Below, piece after piece: positions 1-10,712 of a DNA stretch of 64,000 nucleotides (position 1 is the stretch's first letter; the number at the start of each line of letters is the position of its first letter). Both the position numbers and the translations under genes were made by a program. The stretch comes from Serpentinicella alkaliphila (GTDB taxonomy: Bacteria > Bacillota > Clostridia > Peptostreptococcales > Natronincolaceae): positions 821,001-885,000 of the forward strand of contig NZ_CP058648.1 in assembly GCF_018141405.1 (NCBI RefSeq), read 5' to 3'. The notes below the pieces were generated by a model that made no database searches, was not told the DNA's origin, and was given only the letters and a program-made list of their open reading frames with translations.

Positions 1-105
1 ATCGCTAAAGCTTTGAAAAGGCTTTATTTTTTTGTAAATTTTCTCAAATATTCCTTTCGTATTTTATCGTATTGTGTTATAATATAGATAACTGGGGGTG
101 TTATT

Positions 106-1820
106 ATGAGATTATCACTTTCTAAATCTAAAAATGCTACTTCACTTTATGTGATAAAGGATATAATTGAAAAAAATAAGCGTACTACTAAAATTGTTGA
201 AAAACTAGGTACATATGATGAGCTTCTTAACAAATTAAACGGGGAAGACCCTATTGAATGGGCTAAGAAATATATCGATGAACTTAATAAAAAAGAAAAA
301 GAAGAAAATAGTACAATCATGGTTCAATACTCGCCTACAAAACTTATTGGTAAAGATAAGCAACAGTCTTTTAATGGAGGCTATCTATTTCTTCAAAAGA
401 TTTATCATGATCTAGGAATTCACAAAATCTGTAAAGAGATTTCCAATCGCCATAAATTCACACTTTTAATCTTGACTCCATACTATCTAGACTTTTATAT
501 GGTAGGATTATCTTTCCTGGTTCTAAGCTTTCCACCTATAACCTATCTACTAGATTTTTAGAAAAACCTGATTTTGATATTCAACATATTTATAGAGCAC
601 TTGAAGTTATTTCTAAGGAAACTGATTATATTCAATCGGAGCTTTATAATAATAGTTATAAACTTTCTAAGCGTAATTCAGGAATTCTTTATTATGACTG
701 TACGAATTACTTCTTTGAGATTGAGCAAGAGCAAGGCTTAAAACAGTATGGGTATTCAAAGGAACACAAACCTAATCCTATCGTACAAATGGGTCTTTTT
801 ATGGATGGGGATGGTATTCCACTAGCATTTAGCATTACTAAAGGTAATACTAATGAACAGCTCACTTTAAAGCCTTTAGAACAGAAGATACTTAATGATT
901 TCAAACTCTCAAAGTTTGTCGTATGCACAGATGTTGGACTAGCGTCAAATGACAATAGGAAATTTAATGATCAAGGTGGACGTGCTTTTATAACCACTCA
1001 GTCAATCAAAAAACTTAAAAAACATCTTAAAGAATGGGCACTTTCTAGCGAAGGATGGAGTTTAAGTGGTAGTAGTAAGGTTTTCGATATCTCTGATATT
1101 GAAGAAGACAATTTTGCAGATATTACTTTTTATAAAGAGCGATGGATTAAAGAAAATGGTTTGGAACAAAAGCTAATTGTAACTTATTCAATTAAATATA
1201 GAGACTATCAAAGAAAAATTCGAAATAAACAAATTGAGCGTGCTGTTAAGGTAATAGAAAACAATCCATCAAAACTCAACAAGTGTAATCAGAACGATTA
1301 CAAAAGATTTATAGGAAAAACAAGCGTTACATCAGATGGTGAGGTGGCAGAAAAGGACCTCTATCGACTGGATTCAGATATTATATCAAAAGAAGAGGCA
1401 TATGATGGTTTTTATGCTGTATGCACAAATTTAGAAGATGAAGCTTCTGAAATTATTAAAGTTAATCATAAACGTTGGGAGATTGAAGAATGCTTTAGAA
1501 TTATGAAAAGTGAATTTAAGGCAAGACCAGTGTACTTAACAAGAGATGATCGTATAGAAGCACACTTTACAACTTGTTTCTTGGCAATGGTGCTTTATAG
1601 ATATCTTGAAAAACACTTAGATAACAAGTTCACCTGTACTGAAATCATACGAGAGTTAAGGGGTATGAATTTTTATGAAATCCTTGGCGATGGCTATATT
1701 CCAACTTACACACGCACAGATTTTACAGATGCACTTCATGAGGCTTTTGGCTTCAGAACGGATTATCAAATAATAAAAAACACACATATGAAAAATATTT
1801 TTAAAGATACGAAAAGATAA
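106..1820 (+). pseudogene. IS1634-family transposase, one frameshift
   Basis: This is a DDE transposase that would catalyse cut-and-paste movement of its element. The N-terminal part reads in one frame from the ATG at 106 and stops at 561. From about 465 onward the other frame continues without a break through NLDSILSRLLYG and YYDCTNYFFEIEQ to the stop at 1820. The break falls at a T run (464-467) and is explained by loss of one T. Conserved acidic sites are visible: the Asp in YYDCTNY, the Asp in VCTDVGLAS, and the Glu in HKRWEIEECFRIMKSEF, the Y-R-E-K signature of the IS4 superfamily. No in-frame nonsense codon is seen, so one inserted base would restore a full-length protein of about 570 residues. 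This is either a recently inactivated copy or an uncorrected sequence error. Confidence 0.85.
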
Positions 1821-1851
1821 AAAAATTACGCACTTTTTGGACAAATATATA

Positions 1852-1894
1852 AAGCTTGTAACCTACTATTTATAACAGGTTACAAGCTTTTTTT
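1852..1894 (+). terminator. Rho-independent terminator of the IS transposase
   Basis: A 13-bp perfect stem (AAGCTTGTAACCT with AGGTTACAAGCTT) encloses a 12-base loop and is followed by a T tract. It starts 32 bases after the transposase stop. Confidence 0.85.
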
Positions 1895-2622
1895 CTTTAT
1901 TAACTGTCAAAGATGGGATTATAATTTTTTTTTCATATAATTACAACTAATAAAACTTAAGTTTTATCGCCTATTTGGCTATGCTACCATAATATTTATA
2001 ATTTACATTTATGTAATAGATTAATAAGTGAAACAAAACCTACTAATTTCCTTTAAAAATAAATCACGATAAACTAATACCAAAATGAATTTTAGTAGTT
2101 AAATAGAATTTTTTAAAGAAGCTTATATTCTTCTAAAAACAAATGTAGTCTTCAAACCTATACCAATAGAAACTTATTGCTAATACATTAAGTATCAACA
2201 CTAAAAAAGTTGACTATGTCTACAGAGAGTGTTTAATTTTATTATATGGTTTTAGCTTTATTTCTTCAGTCCCTGATAGAAGAACTTATTTTATTAGACT
2301 TGCCTGGGTATACTTATTTGTCATTATAATGGATGGGATTAGGCGTAGGTTCAGTGATTTTAGCACCCTCCAATTTCTCCTTCATTACATATAGTACAAT
2401 TTATTTTTTAATATCTAATGTTATTGAAATTTTTTCCTTGTGTTTTACTACTTTACTTGTGTAAACTCACATTAAACTCGAGTAGCAATAATATCTTTCT
2501 GTATGATTTTCTTATAAAACAACTTAGGATATTCATATTATTCTAAGACATTTCCTTTTATTAGTCAAAATTTTTAAATTTTCTTCACCAACACTAATTC
2601 ACAAAAACCCCAAAAACCATAA
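1895..2622. other. AT-rich intergenic stretch, no convincing gene
   Basis: No RNA gene or protein family is recognisable here. A 43-codon hydrophobic frame opens at ATG 2333 and ends at TAA 2464 (it begins MGLGVGSVILAPSNF). It has no clear ribosome binding site and could be the debris of a membrane protein gene. The right end of the preceding insertion sequence may also lie in this stretch. Confidence 0.4.
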
Positions 2623-2655
2623 AAATAAACCGATGGGTTATCCATCGGTTTATTT
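2623..2655 (-). terminator. Terminator of the S-layer-like gene
   Basis: A perfect 14-bp inverted repeat (AAATAAACCGATGG with CCATCGGTTTATTT) lies directly downstream of the stop at 2668 on the minus strand. The stem itself supplies the U-rich 3' side. Confidence 0.8.
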
Positions 2656-2667
2656 CACTATTTAATC

Positions 2668-4950
2668 TTATTGATTGAAGCTAACCCAAGCTACTCCTGA
2701 GTTATCAGCTTTCATTCCGTAGTCTACTTCTGCTCCCATAGCTTCAGCTAAAGCTCTGAAAGGAAGAACCGTTCTACCTGAAACAACTTGTGGTGCAACA
2801 TCAGATGTAACTGTTGTTGTTTTACCATCTGCTACAACTGTTAACGTAGTTGCTCCTATAGTCATTGTAACTACTTTATCTTCTCTTGTTAATGTTACTG
2901 TGTCAGTTAATCCTTGAGCATTTTGAGTAAATGATACTTCTGCTCCTAAAGCTTCAGCAATAAATCTTACTGGAACAAAAGTTCTGCCATTTTGGATAAA
3001 TGGTGCTACATCTAATGTTTGAACTTTACCATCTACAACTGAAGCCGCGTTATCAATTGTAAGAACTACACTTTTTGCTCCTGGTACTTCTTTAACTACT
3101 GGAGTTGCTCCGAAGTGAACTTCTATTTTGTCAGAAACAACATATGTTGTAGTCGCAGCTGGATCAAGCGCAGTTGGAGTATTTACTACTGCAGTTATTA
3201 CAACTTGAATTTCAGCATGACCTTCTTTGTTTGATGCTATTGTGATATCTGATTTACCTGTTCTTCTCATATCAGTAAGGAGTGTTGATTTTTCTCTAGT
3301 CTCAACTATTGAACCATTAGGTTTTTTGATAACAAAGAACTCTGGTGTTACTGAAGCTAATTGTTGTCCTAATGCAATAGGATTTCCGTTAGCATCTAAT
3401 ACTTGTGCTACTAAAGTAATGTCTTTGTCAACAATAGCACTATCTTTAACTTCTAATTTTAATCCACTTGGCTCTACTCCTGCTTCAATAACAGCAGTTG
3501 CAGTAAGTGTGTTTTCTTTATCAATAGCAGTAACTGTTACTTTTCCTGTGTGTTTATCATTAGTTGTAGCAGTAAATGCACCAGTAGTAGCTAATGAACC
3601 TTTTCTAACATCACTTAAAACGAATTGCATTTCATTTGTTTTGTCAGCGTCACTTAAAGTTACACTTACTCCTGCAGCATCAAATCTTTTTACTATTGGA
3701 GTACTTGTTGTAGCTCCTAACGGAACTGCACTTTCTCTATAAGAGATTGTTACTTTAACTACATCACCTTGTTTTTTAACTGTGAAAGGTATATCAATGA
3801 ATCTACCTGTAGTATCAACATATGCTTTAACTACATAGTCGCCTTCTTTGTTTAATCTGCTGCCAGCTATAGTTAATTCTAAGTTTCCGCTAGCATTTGT
3901 AGTAAACTTATAATCAGAAAGGTTTGCAGATTCATAGATTCTGTTTGCAAGATTTGAACCGCTTGGCTTAGTAACTGTTTCTACTCTGAAATTTCCTAAA
4001 GTAGCATTAGCAGCAACTGCAGCAGCTGTTGTATCTGTTAGAAGTGATGCGTTTACTTTGTTTCCATTTGCATCTCTTAAAGCAAATTCTAATTTATACT
4101 CATGATCTTTAGCAGTCACTTCGTTTCCGCCAGATACTAAATCTAAAGTATATACTCCTGTTGCTCCAAAGTTTACATGAACTGTTTTGTTTTGGTTGCC
4201 TGCAGAAGCTCTTACAGTGTATCCGCCTGGAATTAAACTTGATACTCTTACAGTAACACGTCCAGCTGCGTCAGTTGTTGCTGTTGTTTTGTTTAATCTA
4301 GCAGCTGTTCTGTTTGTGCTAAATGAAACTTCCTGTCCAACTACAGGAACGTTGCCTGATCTTAATCTAAAAGTTAACTCATAGTACTCAATTCCATTAG
4401 CTTTTTTACCAGTGTATGGAGATGCTTGAGTCCCTGCTCCTGTTAAACCTGTGCTTACATCAGTTAAAGCATCTAAAGTTCCTGCAGTAGCAGTTAAGTC
4501 AAATACTTGAACGATTCCTAATTGTGCAGCACTTAATGTTCCAGAACCATTTAAGTAATTTCTAACGTCATTAACTAATGTTGCTGGAGTTGCAGCTTGG
4601 TTTGAAAGTGCAACAGCAACTTTAAAGTTACCAGCCGCAGTAGATCTAACATTAAATTCTACTTTATTCTCACCAGCAGTATAAACCGCAGAACTTACAG
4701 TGTCTACTCCTATTCTAGATGATACTACAACAAAATTACTTACAGGGTTTGCTACTCCGAAGTTATCTTCGTTCCCATTTGCTTCGAAAGCAAATGCTGT
4801 AATTTTAGCAGCATCTGAACCATCAGCAGTAATGCTTGTTTTGTCAATGCTTGCTACTGTAGTGTACATGCTTGGCTCAGCAAAAGCCATCATCGGTATC
4901 ATTGATAATACCATTGCTAATACCAATAAAATTGATATTTTTCTTTTCAC
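2668..4950 (-). CDS. Exported S-layer-like protein with copper-amine-oxidase-N-like domains
   Basis: A 760-residue secreted protein, probably a major surface or S-layer component. It opens with a classical signal peptide (MKRKISILLVLAMVLSMIPM, cleavage after AFA). The body, residues about 30-610, is rich in Ala, Thr and Val with repeated beta-sandwich features such as DAAGRVTVRVSS and DANGNPIALGQQ, resembling bacterial Ig-like/invasin domains. Residues about 625-760 hold two copies of the copper amine oxidase N-terminal-like motif (NGRTFVPVRFIAEALGAEV and GRTVLPFRALAEAMGAEV), a wall-associated module common in Clostridia. An AAAGGAGG ribosome binding site sits at 4961-4968. Its own terminator, long leader and uniform codon use suggest high monocistronic expression. 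No SLH or sortase motif is seen, so the attachment mode is unknown. Family naming is firm for the C-terminal modules and inferred for the rest. Confidence 0.8.
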   Translation of the reverse strand: MKRKISILLVLAMVLSMIPMMAFAEPSMYTTVASIDKTSITADGSDAAKITAFAFEANGNEDNFGVANPVSNFVVVSSRIGVDTVSSAVYTAGENKVEFNVRSTAAGNFKVAVALSNQAATPATLVNDVRNYLNGSGTLSAAQLGIVQVFDLTATAGTLDALTDVSTGLTGAGTQASPYTGKKANGIEYYELTFRLRSGNVPVVGQEVSFSTNRTAARLNKTTATTDAAGRVTVRVSSLIPGGYTVRASAGNQNKTVHVNFGATGVYTLDLVSGGNEVTAKDHEYKLEFALRDANGNKVNASLLTDTTAAAVAANATLGNFRVETVTKPSGSNLANRIYESANLSDYKFTTNASGNLELTIAGSRLNKEGDYVVKAYVDTTGRFIDIPFTVKKQGDVVKVTISYRESAVPLGATTSTPIVKRFDAAGVSVTLSDADKTNEMQFVLSDVRKGSLATTGAFTATTNDKHTGKVTVTAIDKENTLTATAVIEAGVEPSGLKLEVKDSAIVDKDITLVAQVLDANGNPIALGQQLASVTPEFFVIKKPNGSIVETREKSTLLTDMRRTGKSDITIASNKEGHAEIQVVITAVVNTPTALDPAATTTYVVSDKIEVHFGATPVVKEVPGAKSVVLTIDNAASVVDGKVQTLDVAPFIQNGRTFVPVRFIAEALGAEVSFTQNAQGLTDTVTLTREDKVVTMTIGATTLTVVADGKTTTVTSDVAPQVVSGRTVLPFRALAEAMGAEVDYGMKADNSGVAWVSFNQ

Positions 4951-5469
4951 TAAAAAAACCTCCTTTAATTTGTGTATTAATGTTTTTTCTAGGGTAAGTA
5001 TGTAGTTTTTTACTGTTATTACCCTTTTAAAGCTTGCTATATATAATCAATCTATTAGCAGGTTTTAAAAGGACAACAACTGATAATCCTACTTCTCGAT
5101 TATAACCAAATCTGCCTAATGAGTCAACATTCTTTCCAATTTTGTAATAATAATGTAACAAATTAATTGGCATGTTTCAAATGTTTTCTCTATTTGTATT
5201 ATACATAAATGGATGTATAAATACCATTACAGAAATGTTACAAATGATTACGATGTCATTACTTTGTCCAAGTTTTAACTATCACCATAATGTATATTCT
5301 ACGGATCGTATAAAATTCCTTCTTTTATAGTTATATTTTAAAAATCTTTTTAGATCTAATAATATAAGCTTTATTTAGTAACAATAGTAAAGATAGTAAC
5401 AATAGTAAAGAGAGATGTTTATTTAATATATGTGTTATTGAAGCAGTTGTTCTAAATGGAGGAGTTAAG
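4951..5469. promoter_or_regulatory. Divergent control region of the S-layer-like gene and the UbiA gene
   Basis: This 519-base gap separates two divergent genes. On the S-layer side it holds the ribosome binding site (4961-4968) and an imperfect hairpin at 4991-5025 whose 7-bp base pairs AGGGTAA with TTACCCT. That places a structured leader just upstream of the translation start. An 18-bp tandem duplication lies at 5376-5411, and GGAGGAG precedes the UbiA start. I could not identify a convincing -35/-10 pair for either gene. Confidence 0.45.
5376..5411. repeat. Two perfect tandem copies of an 18-bp unit
   Basis: The unit TAGTAACAATAGTAAAGA occurs at 5376-5393 and again at 5394-5411 with no mismatch, about 60 bases upstream of the UbiA-family start. 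It may be a slippage duplication or a paired binding site. Confidence 0.8.
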
Positions 5470-6333
5470 TTGGGCTTTTTACAGATTATGCGACCTAAAC
5501 AATGGACTAAAAACTTAATTATATATGCTGGGTTAGTGTTTTCAAATCACCTTTTAGACATAAACCTTATAATTATTACAACTATAGGCTTCTTTCTCTT
5601 TTGTCTATTTTCAAGTTGTGTGTACATTATTAATGATATTTTAGATAGGGAAAAAGATGCTGTTCATCATAAGAAAAAGTATAGGCCAATACCATCTGGT
5701 AAGATTACTGTTTCGCAGGCCTTTGTTTTTGGTGTGATTTTGTTTATTTTTTCTTTTGGTTGTGCACTTTTATTAAATCCGACTTTTGCCCTAGTAGGAT
5801 TTATATATTTCCTACTAATTACCCTATATTCTTTTGTATTAAAGCATTTAGTGATTATAGATGTTATGACTATTGCAATGGGTTTTATACTACGTGCAGT
5901 TGCTGGAACCGTATTAATTGGTGTTAGAATATCACCATGGCTTTTGTCCTGTACTTTACTTCTTTCTATGTTTCTAGCTCTAAATAAAAGAAGGAGTGAG
6001 TTATTAGCTGTTGATGTAGATAAAGTAAATACAAGAAAAATACTTAAGGAGTATTCCCCCGAGCTAGTTAGGGATATGATTAATATTGTTACAGCCTCAA
6101 CTGTAATGGCCTATGCTTTATATACCTTCACATCTGAACATACTACCTATATGATGGTTACCATACCTTTTGTTATTTATGGAGTATTTAGATATCAATA
6201 TATATTACATAAAAAAGGGAAGAAAGGCCTAGGTGAGAGTCCTGAGTTAATACTACTAAAGGATTTACCTTTAGTTTTAAATATCTTTCTATGGGTTTTA
6301 ACTTGTATAGTTATTTTGTATATTTTTGATTGA
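5470..6333 (+). CDS. UbiA-family prenyltransferase, decaprenyl-phosphate phosphoribosyltransferase-like
   Basis: A 287-residue integral membrane enzyme of the UbiA superfamily. The start MRPKQWTKNL (after a TTG initiator) and the Asp-rich site NDILDREKDAVHHKKKYRPI are typical of the subgroup that transfers phosphoribose from PRPP to polyprenyl phosphate. UbiA enzymes use such Asp motifs to bind Mg-diphosphate. About eight membrane segments can be read. The GGAGGAG site at 5458-5464 fixes the TTG at 5470. The next gene follows after 83 bases and the GT-C glycosyltransferase faces it, so a lipid-linked sugar pathway is a reasonable inference. The substrate cannot be proven from sequence; a quinone or heme prenyltransferase is less likely given the KQWTKN and YRPIPSG signatures. 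Confidence 0.8.
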   Translation: MGFLQIMRPKQWTKNLIIYAGLVFSNHLLDINLIIITTIGFFLFCLFSSCVYIINDILDREKDAVHHKKKYRPIPSGKITVSQAFVFGVILFIFSFGCALLLNPTFALVGFIYFLLITLYSFVLKHLVIIDVMTIAMGFILRAVAGTVLIGVRISPWLLSCTLLLSMFLALNKRRSELLAVDVDKVNTRKILKEYSPELVRDMINIVTASTVMAYALYTFTSEHTTYMMVTIPFVIYGVFRYQYILHKKGKKGLGESPELILLKDLPLVLNIFLWVLTCIVILYIFD

Positions 6334-6416
6334 TATTTTGGTTGATAATTTTGATTTGTTTTTTTATTGATTATTTAGTTCGGTGTTTTAAGTAATCTTT
6401 TATGTAGGAGAATTCT

Positions 6417-7376
6417 ATGGAGCAGAAAAATATAGATTTTAAAAGACTAAAGAAAAGTATGTTTATATCTGTAATAATCGCTATGCTATTGTTTGCAGGT
6501 TTATCTATATATTCAGATATTAATCAACTTCGAAGAGTGTTTGTTACTTTCAATTATAGGTATATCCCTATTATTTTACTTTTGGCTCCTCTAAACTATT
6601 TGCTGCGCTTTGTAAAATGGTCATATTACTTAAAGCTAATAGGTGTAAATATAACTATTAAAGATAACTTCCTTATATTTATTAGTGGTTTATCTATGAC
6701 TATTACTCCTGGTAAAATTGGTGAGTTTTTTAAATCCTATCTTTTAAAGGAAAAAGCTAATTTACCAATAAGTAGTTCTGCCCCATTAGTTATGGTAGAA
6801 AGAATTACAGATGGTTTTAGTATGCTTATACTTGCTAGTTTAGGGATTCTTTCATATAAACATGGTTTAGAAGTGTTTCTTTTTGTTCTAGTTTGTATGG
6901 TAGCTTTTATTGTAATAATACAGTTTTCATCTATTGTTTACTTTTTCTTAGACTTATTACATAGAATACCTATATTAAAAAGGTTTAAATCTGACTTTGA
7001 AAACTTCTATAGGCATGCTCATATGTTACTTAAACCGAAACCTTTAAGCTATGCTATATCTATAGGAGTAGTATCTTGGTTTTTTGAAGGTCTAGTTATC
7101 TACTTTACTATAAAAGCTATGGGTTTGACTTTTACGCTATTAGCCTCTATATTTGTTGTTTCCTTTTCCTCTATAGTTGGTGCTATTTCTATGATGCCTG
7201 GAGGACTTTTGGCAGCTGAAGGAAGTATTTTAGGACTATTAATTATGATGGATCTCCCCAGGGATGTAGCCGTAGCCACTACATTAATTACAAGATTCTC
7301 TACCCTATGGCTAGGGGTCCTTATAGGTTTTATTGGACTTATTATATTACAAAGAAGTTTTGATAATAAAAACTAA
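6417..7376 (+). CDS. Flippase-like integral membrane protein (LPG synthase TM / UPF0104 family)
   Basis: A 319-residue polytopic membrane protein with about eight hydrophobic segments. The motifs PLNYLLRFVKWSYYLKLIGV, SGLSMTITPGKIGEFFKSYL and the C-terminal MMPGGLLAAEGSILGLL are typical of the lysylphosphatidylglycerol synthase transmembrane family, which includes the flippase half of MprF and many stand-alone proteins linked to polyprenyl glycolipids. The catalytic aminoacyl-transfer domain of MprF is absent, so this is not itself an LPG synthase. GTAGGAG precedes the ATG at 6417. It lies immediately downstream of the UbiA-type gene and ends at a strong terminator, so the two are probably cotranscribed. 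Movement of a lipid-linked intermediate across the membrane is inferred only. Confidence 0.8.
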   Translation: MEQKNIDFKRLKKSMFISVIIAMLLFAGLSIYSDINQLRRVFVTFNYRYIPIILLLAPLNYLLRFVKWSYYLKLIGVNITIKDNFLIFISGLSMTITPGKIGEFFKSYLLKEKANLPISSSAPLVMVERITDGFSMLILASLGILSYKHGLEVFLFVLVCMVAFIVIIQFSSIVYFFLDLLHRIPILKRFKSDFENFYRHAHMLLKPKPLSYAISIGVVSWFFEGLVIYFTIKAMGLTFTLLASIFVVSFSSIVGAISMMPGGLLAAEGSILGLLIMMDLPRDVAVATTLITRFSTLWLGVLIGFIGLIILQRSFDNKN

Positions 7377-7398
7377 AGGTTGAAGTCCTTTAGTTTTT
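7368..7398 (+). terminator. Terminator after the flippase-like gene
   Basis: A 12-bp stem (AAAAACTAAAGG with CCTTTAGTTTTT) overlaps the last codons and stop of the flippase-like gene and is followed by long T runs. The A-rich left arm may also let it work for the converging gene. Confidence 0.85.
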
Positions 7399-7440
7399 GT
7401 TTTTTATTTTTTTATTTTTTTTGATTTTTGTGTGTTATAT

Positions 7441-8760
7441 TTAGCCCCTTAGTTTCTCTATAAATAGAACACTAGATGCTACCATTAAAAATAGTAGTGG
7501 AAAGTTATATCTAGCTTGTCCTTCAAATACAAAGTAGACTGCTATAAAGAATAACATATTGAGTATTGGAATTGATACAGAACTGTTAATATATCTTTCT
7601 CTTTTAAAGAAGGAAAGAATTATAGGTTTAATGTTAATAATTATATATCCAAAGGTTAAAGTGCTTAATATATGGATAATAGAATCTGTTACAGATCTAA
7701 AAAATCTCATATTTCTTTCGTACTCTGTTAATCTATTTTCTGGTTGTCTTTCTCTTAACTCATTCATTGTCCATGCATCTATATCCCAGACTCCGCCATA
7801 AAAGGTTGTATGGAGTCTAATTATGCCTAACTTCGCATATTGTATTGGATTTGCTTTAATCCACTTTATAGCTTCACTTTGTAATAAGGGGTCTAATTCA
7901 TGGGCCAGTTTTTCACTTCTTGCCCCATATTGTAATATTTCATTAACTCTTTCTCTTGTTTCCACTGACATAGCAGCATCTGGAATAGGCATCCATCCCC
8001 CATGAGTATTATTTGCATTGTTATTTAAAAAGAAAACGTAACCACCGTTATATGAAACGGGAATAAATCTTCCAAATCTTTTATAGTTTCTATAAGTCCA
8101 AGGTGCTATTGTAATAGTCATTACTAAGGTTAAAATTACAAGTTTGAAAAGAGGTTCCTTAAATTGTTTATGCTTTAGCCAATAGGATGTTGTAGCTACA
8201 ACTGGATACGCTAAAAATATAGGCTTTGTTAAAGCTGCAACTCCTATAGCTATACCTAACATTGGATATCTAAATTTATTATCAAAGTTATATAATTGAA
8301 GAAATATAATTAAGGCTAAATTAAATGCTGCAAATACCTCTGTTCCAACTACATTGTTATATGCTATATAGTTTGGTAATAAGGCTAGTATAGTGTACCC
8401 TATAAAAATTGTTCTTTTGTTATTTGTTAGTTTCTTAAGTATAAAGTAGAACAGTATTAGTGTAAGGGTTGATAGCATAAGGTTAAAAAGTTTAGCAATT
8501 AGTATACTATTACTTCCTACTATTCGAAACACATAACCTAAAGCATATGGATAAGCCATCCCTTGAAAAGCAATGGGTTCTCCTAAATAAGTGTGTCCTA
8601 AACCTAAATATATATTTGTAGCAATATCGTGATAGGTTTCAAAGTCAAAAACTTGTCTAGTAGGTATATTAATAATCCACCATAATCTAATAAAAATGGC
8701 TATTAGTGTGGTTAAAGTTAAATAAACTACTTCTTTTGTATTTCCTATAAATTTCTGCAT
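7441..8760 (-). CDS. GT-C (family 39-like) membrane glycosyltransferase
   Basis: A 439-residue multi-pass membrane protein resembling family-39 dolichyl-phosphate-mannose or ArnT-type transferases, which move a sugar from a polyprenyl-phosphate carrier to an acceptor on the outer face of the membrane. The first extracellular loop carries the acidic pair FDFETYHDIATNIYLGLG expected at the catalytic site, followed by GMAYPYALGYVFRIVG. At least ten hydrophobic segments follow, with a soluble loop at about residues 235-345. GAGAGGTA precedes the ATG at 8760. It converges with the UbiA and flippase-like genes, so all three could serve one glycoconjugate pathway, perhaps for the neighbouring surface proteins; this is inference. 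Donor and acceptor are unknown. Confidence 0.7.
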   Translation of the reverse strand: MQKFIGNTKEVVYLTLTTLIAIFIRLWWIINIPTRQVFDFETYHDIATNIYLGLGHTYLGEPIAFQGMAYPYALGYVFRIVGSNSILIAKLFNLMLSTLTLILFYFILKKLTNNKRTIFIGYTILALLPNYIAYNNVVGTEVFAAFNLALIIFLQLYNFDNKFRYPMLGIAIGVAALTKPIFLAYPVVATTSYWLKHKQFKEPLFKLVILTLVMTITIAPWTYRNYKRFGRFIPVSYNGGYVFFLNNNANNTHGGWMPIPDAAMSVETRERVNEILQYGARSEKLAHELDPLLQSEAIKWIKANPIQYAKLGIIRLHTTFYGGVWDIDAWTMNELRERQPENRLTEYERNMRFFRSVTDSIIHILSTLTFGYIIINIKPIILSFFKRERYINSSVSIPILNMLFFIAVYFVFEGQARYNFPLLFLMVASSVLFIEKLRG

Positions 8761-8812
8761 ATGAAGTACCTCTCTCTAATTGAATTTTTTTGAAATATTA
8801 CCCCAAAATGCA

Positions 8813-8847
8813 AATAACGGGGAAAGCTAATGCTTCCCACCGTTATT
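8813..8847 (-). terminator. Probable terminator downstream of pyrG
   Basis: AATAACGG (8813-8820) pairs with CCGTTATT (8840-8847). An inner stem GGAA-GC/GC-TTCC extends it. It lies 70 bases past the pyrG stop and has only a modest U-rich tail on the minus strand. Confidence 0.5.
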
Positions 8848-8917
8848 GTTATTGTATGTTATTTAGTTTTTATTATTAGATTTATTTTAGTTTTTTGTTT
8901 TTAAGATTTCGTTTCTA

Positions 8918-10522
<1,605 letters not shown>

Positions 10523-10656
10523 TTAAAACATCCTTTCTAATTATTCCTCTTAAGTATATTTAGTATATGAAATTTATAATAATTGCGATAGTTTTTTAAT
10601 TTAGCATAACCTTAATAAACTATTCATAAACCTCTTTTTTAATCGACTTAAAAATT

Positions 10657-10690
10657 AGTTAGGCCGCCTGTTAATTTGGGCGACCTAACT
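10657..10690 (-). terminator. Terminator of the RND efflux operon
   Basis: AGTTAGGCCGCC (10657-10668) pairs with GGCGACCTAACT (10679-10690) with one mismatch. On the minus strand it is followed by AATTTTTAAG. It lies just after the permease stop. Confidence 0.75.
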
Positions 10691-10712
10691 TTACGACTTT
10701 AATATTATATCA

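Larger units (their letters stand above)
1..1894 (+). mobile_element. IS1634-like insertion sequence, left end not defined
   Basis: The segment holds one IS1634/IS4-type DDE transposase gene on the plus strand, followed by a strong hairpin terminator. A -10 like TATAAT lies at 78-83 and a GGGGG ribosome binding site precedes the ATG at 106. I could not find a matching pair of terminal inverted repeats, so the left end may lie before the window and the right end is only placed at or soon after the terminator. The element is of the same family as the one at 37542-39582 but clearly different in sequence. Confidence 0.7.

Noticed and set aside
464-467. Programmed frameshift in the first IS1634-like transposase
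   Set aside because: The local bases do not form a classical slippery heptamer and the family normally uses one reading frame.
2333-2464. 43-codon hydrophobic frame
   Set aside because: It is too short, without a clear ribosome binding site or recognised family; kept only as a note in the intergenic entry.
3227-3742. 171-codon open frame on the plus strand
   Set aside because: It lies antisense to the S-layer-like gene, has no ribosome binding site, and its composition mirrors the Ala/Thr/Val codons of the real gene.
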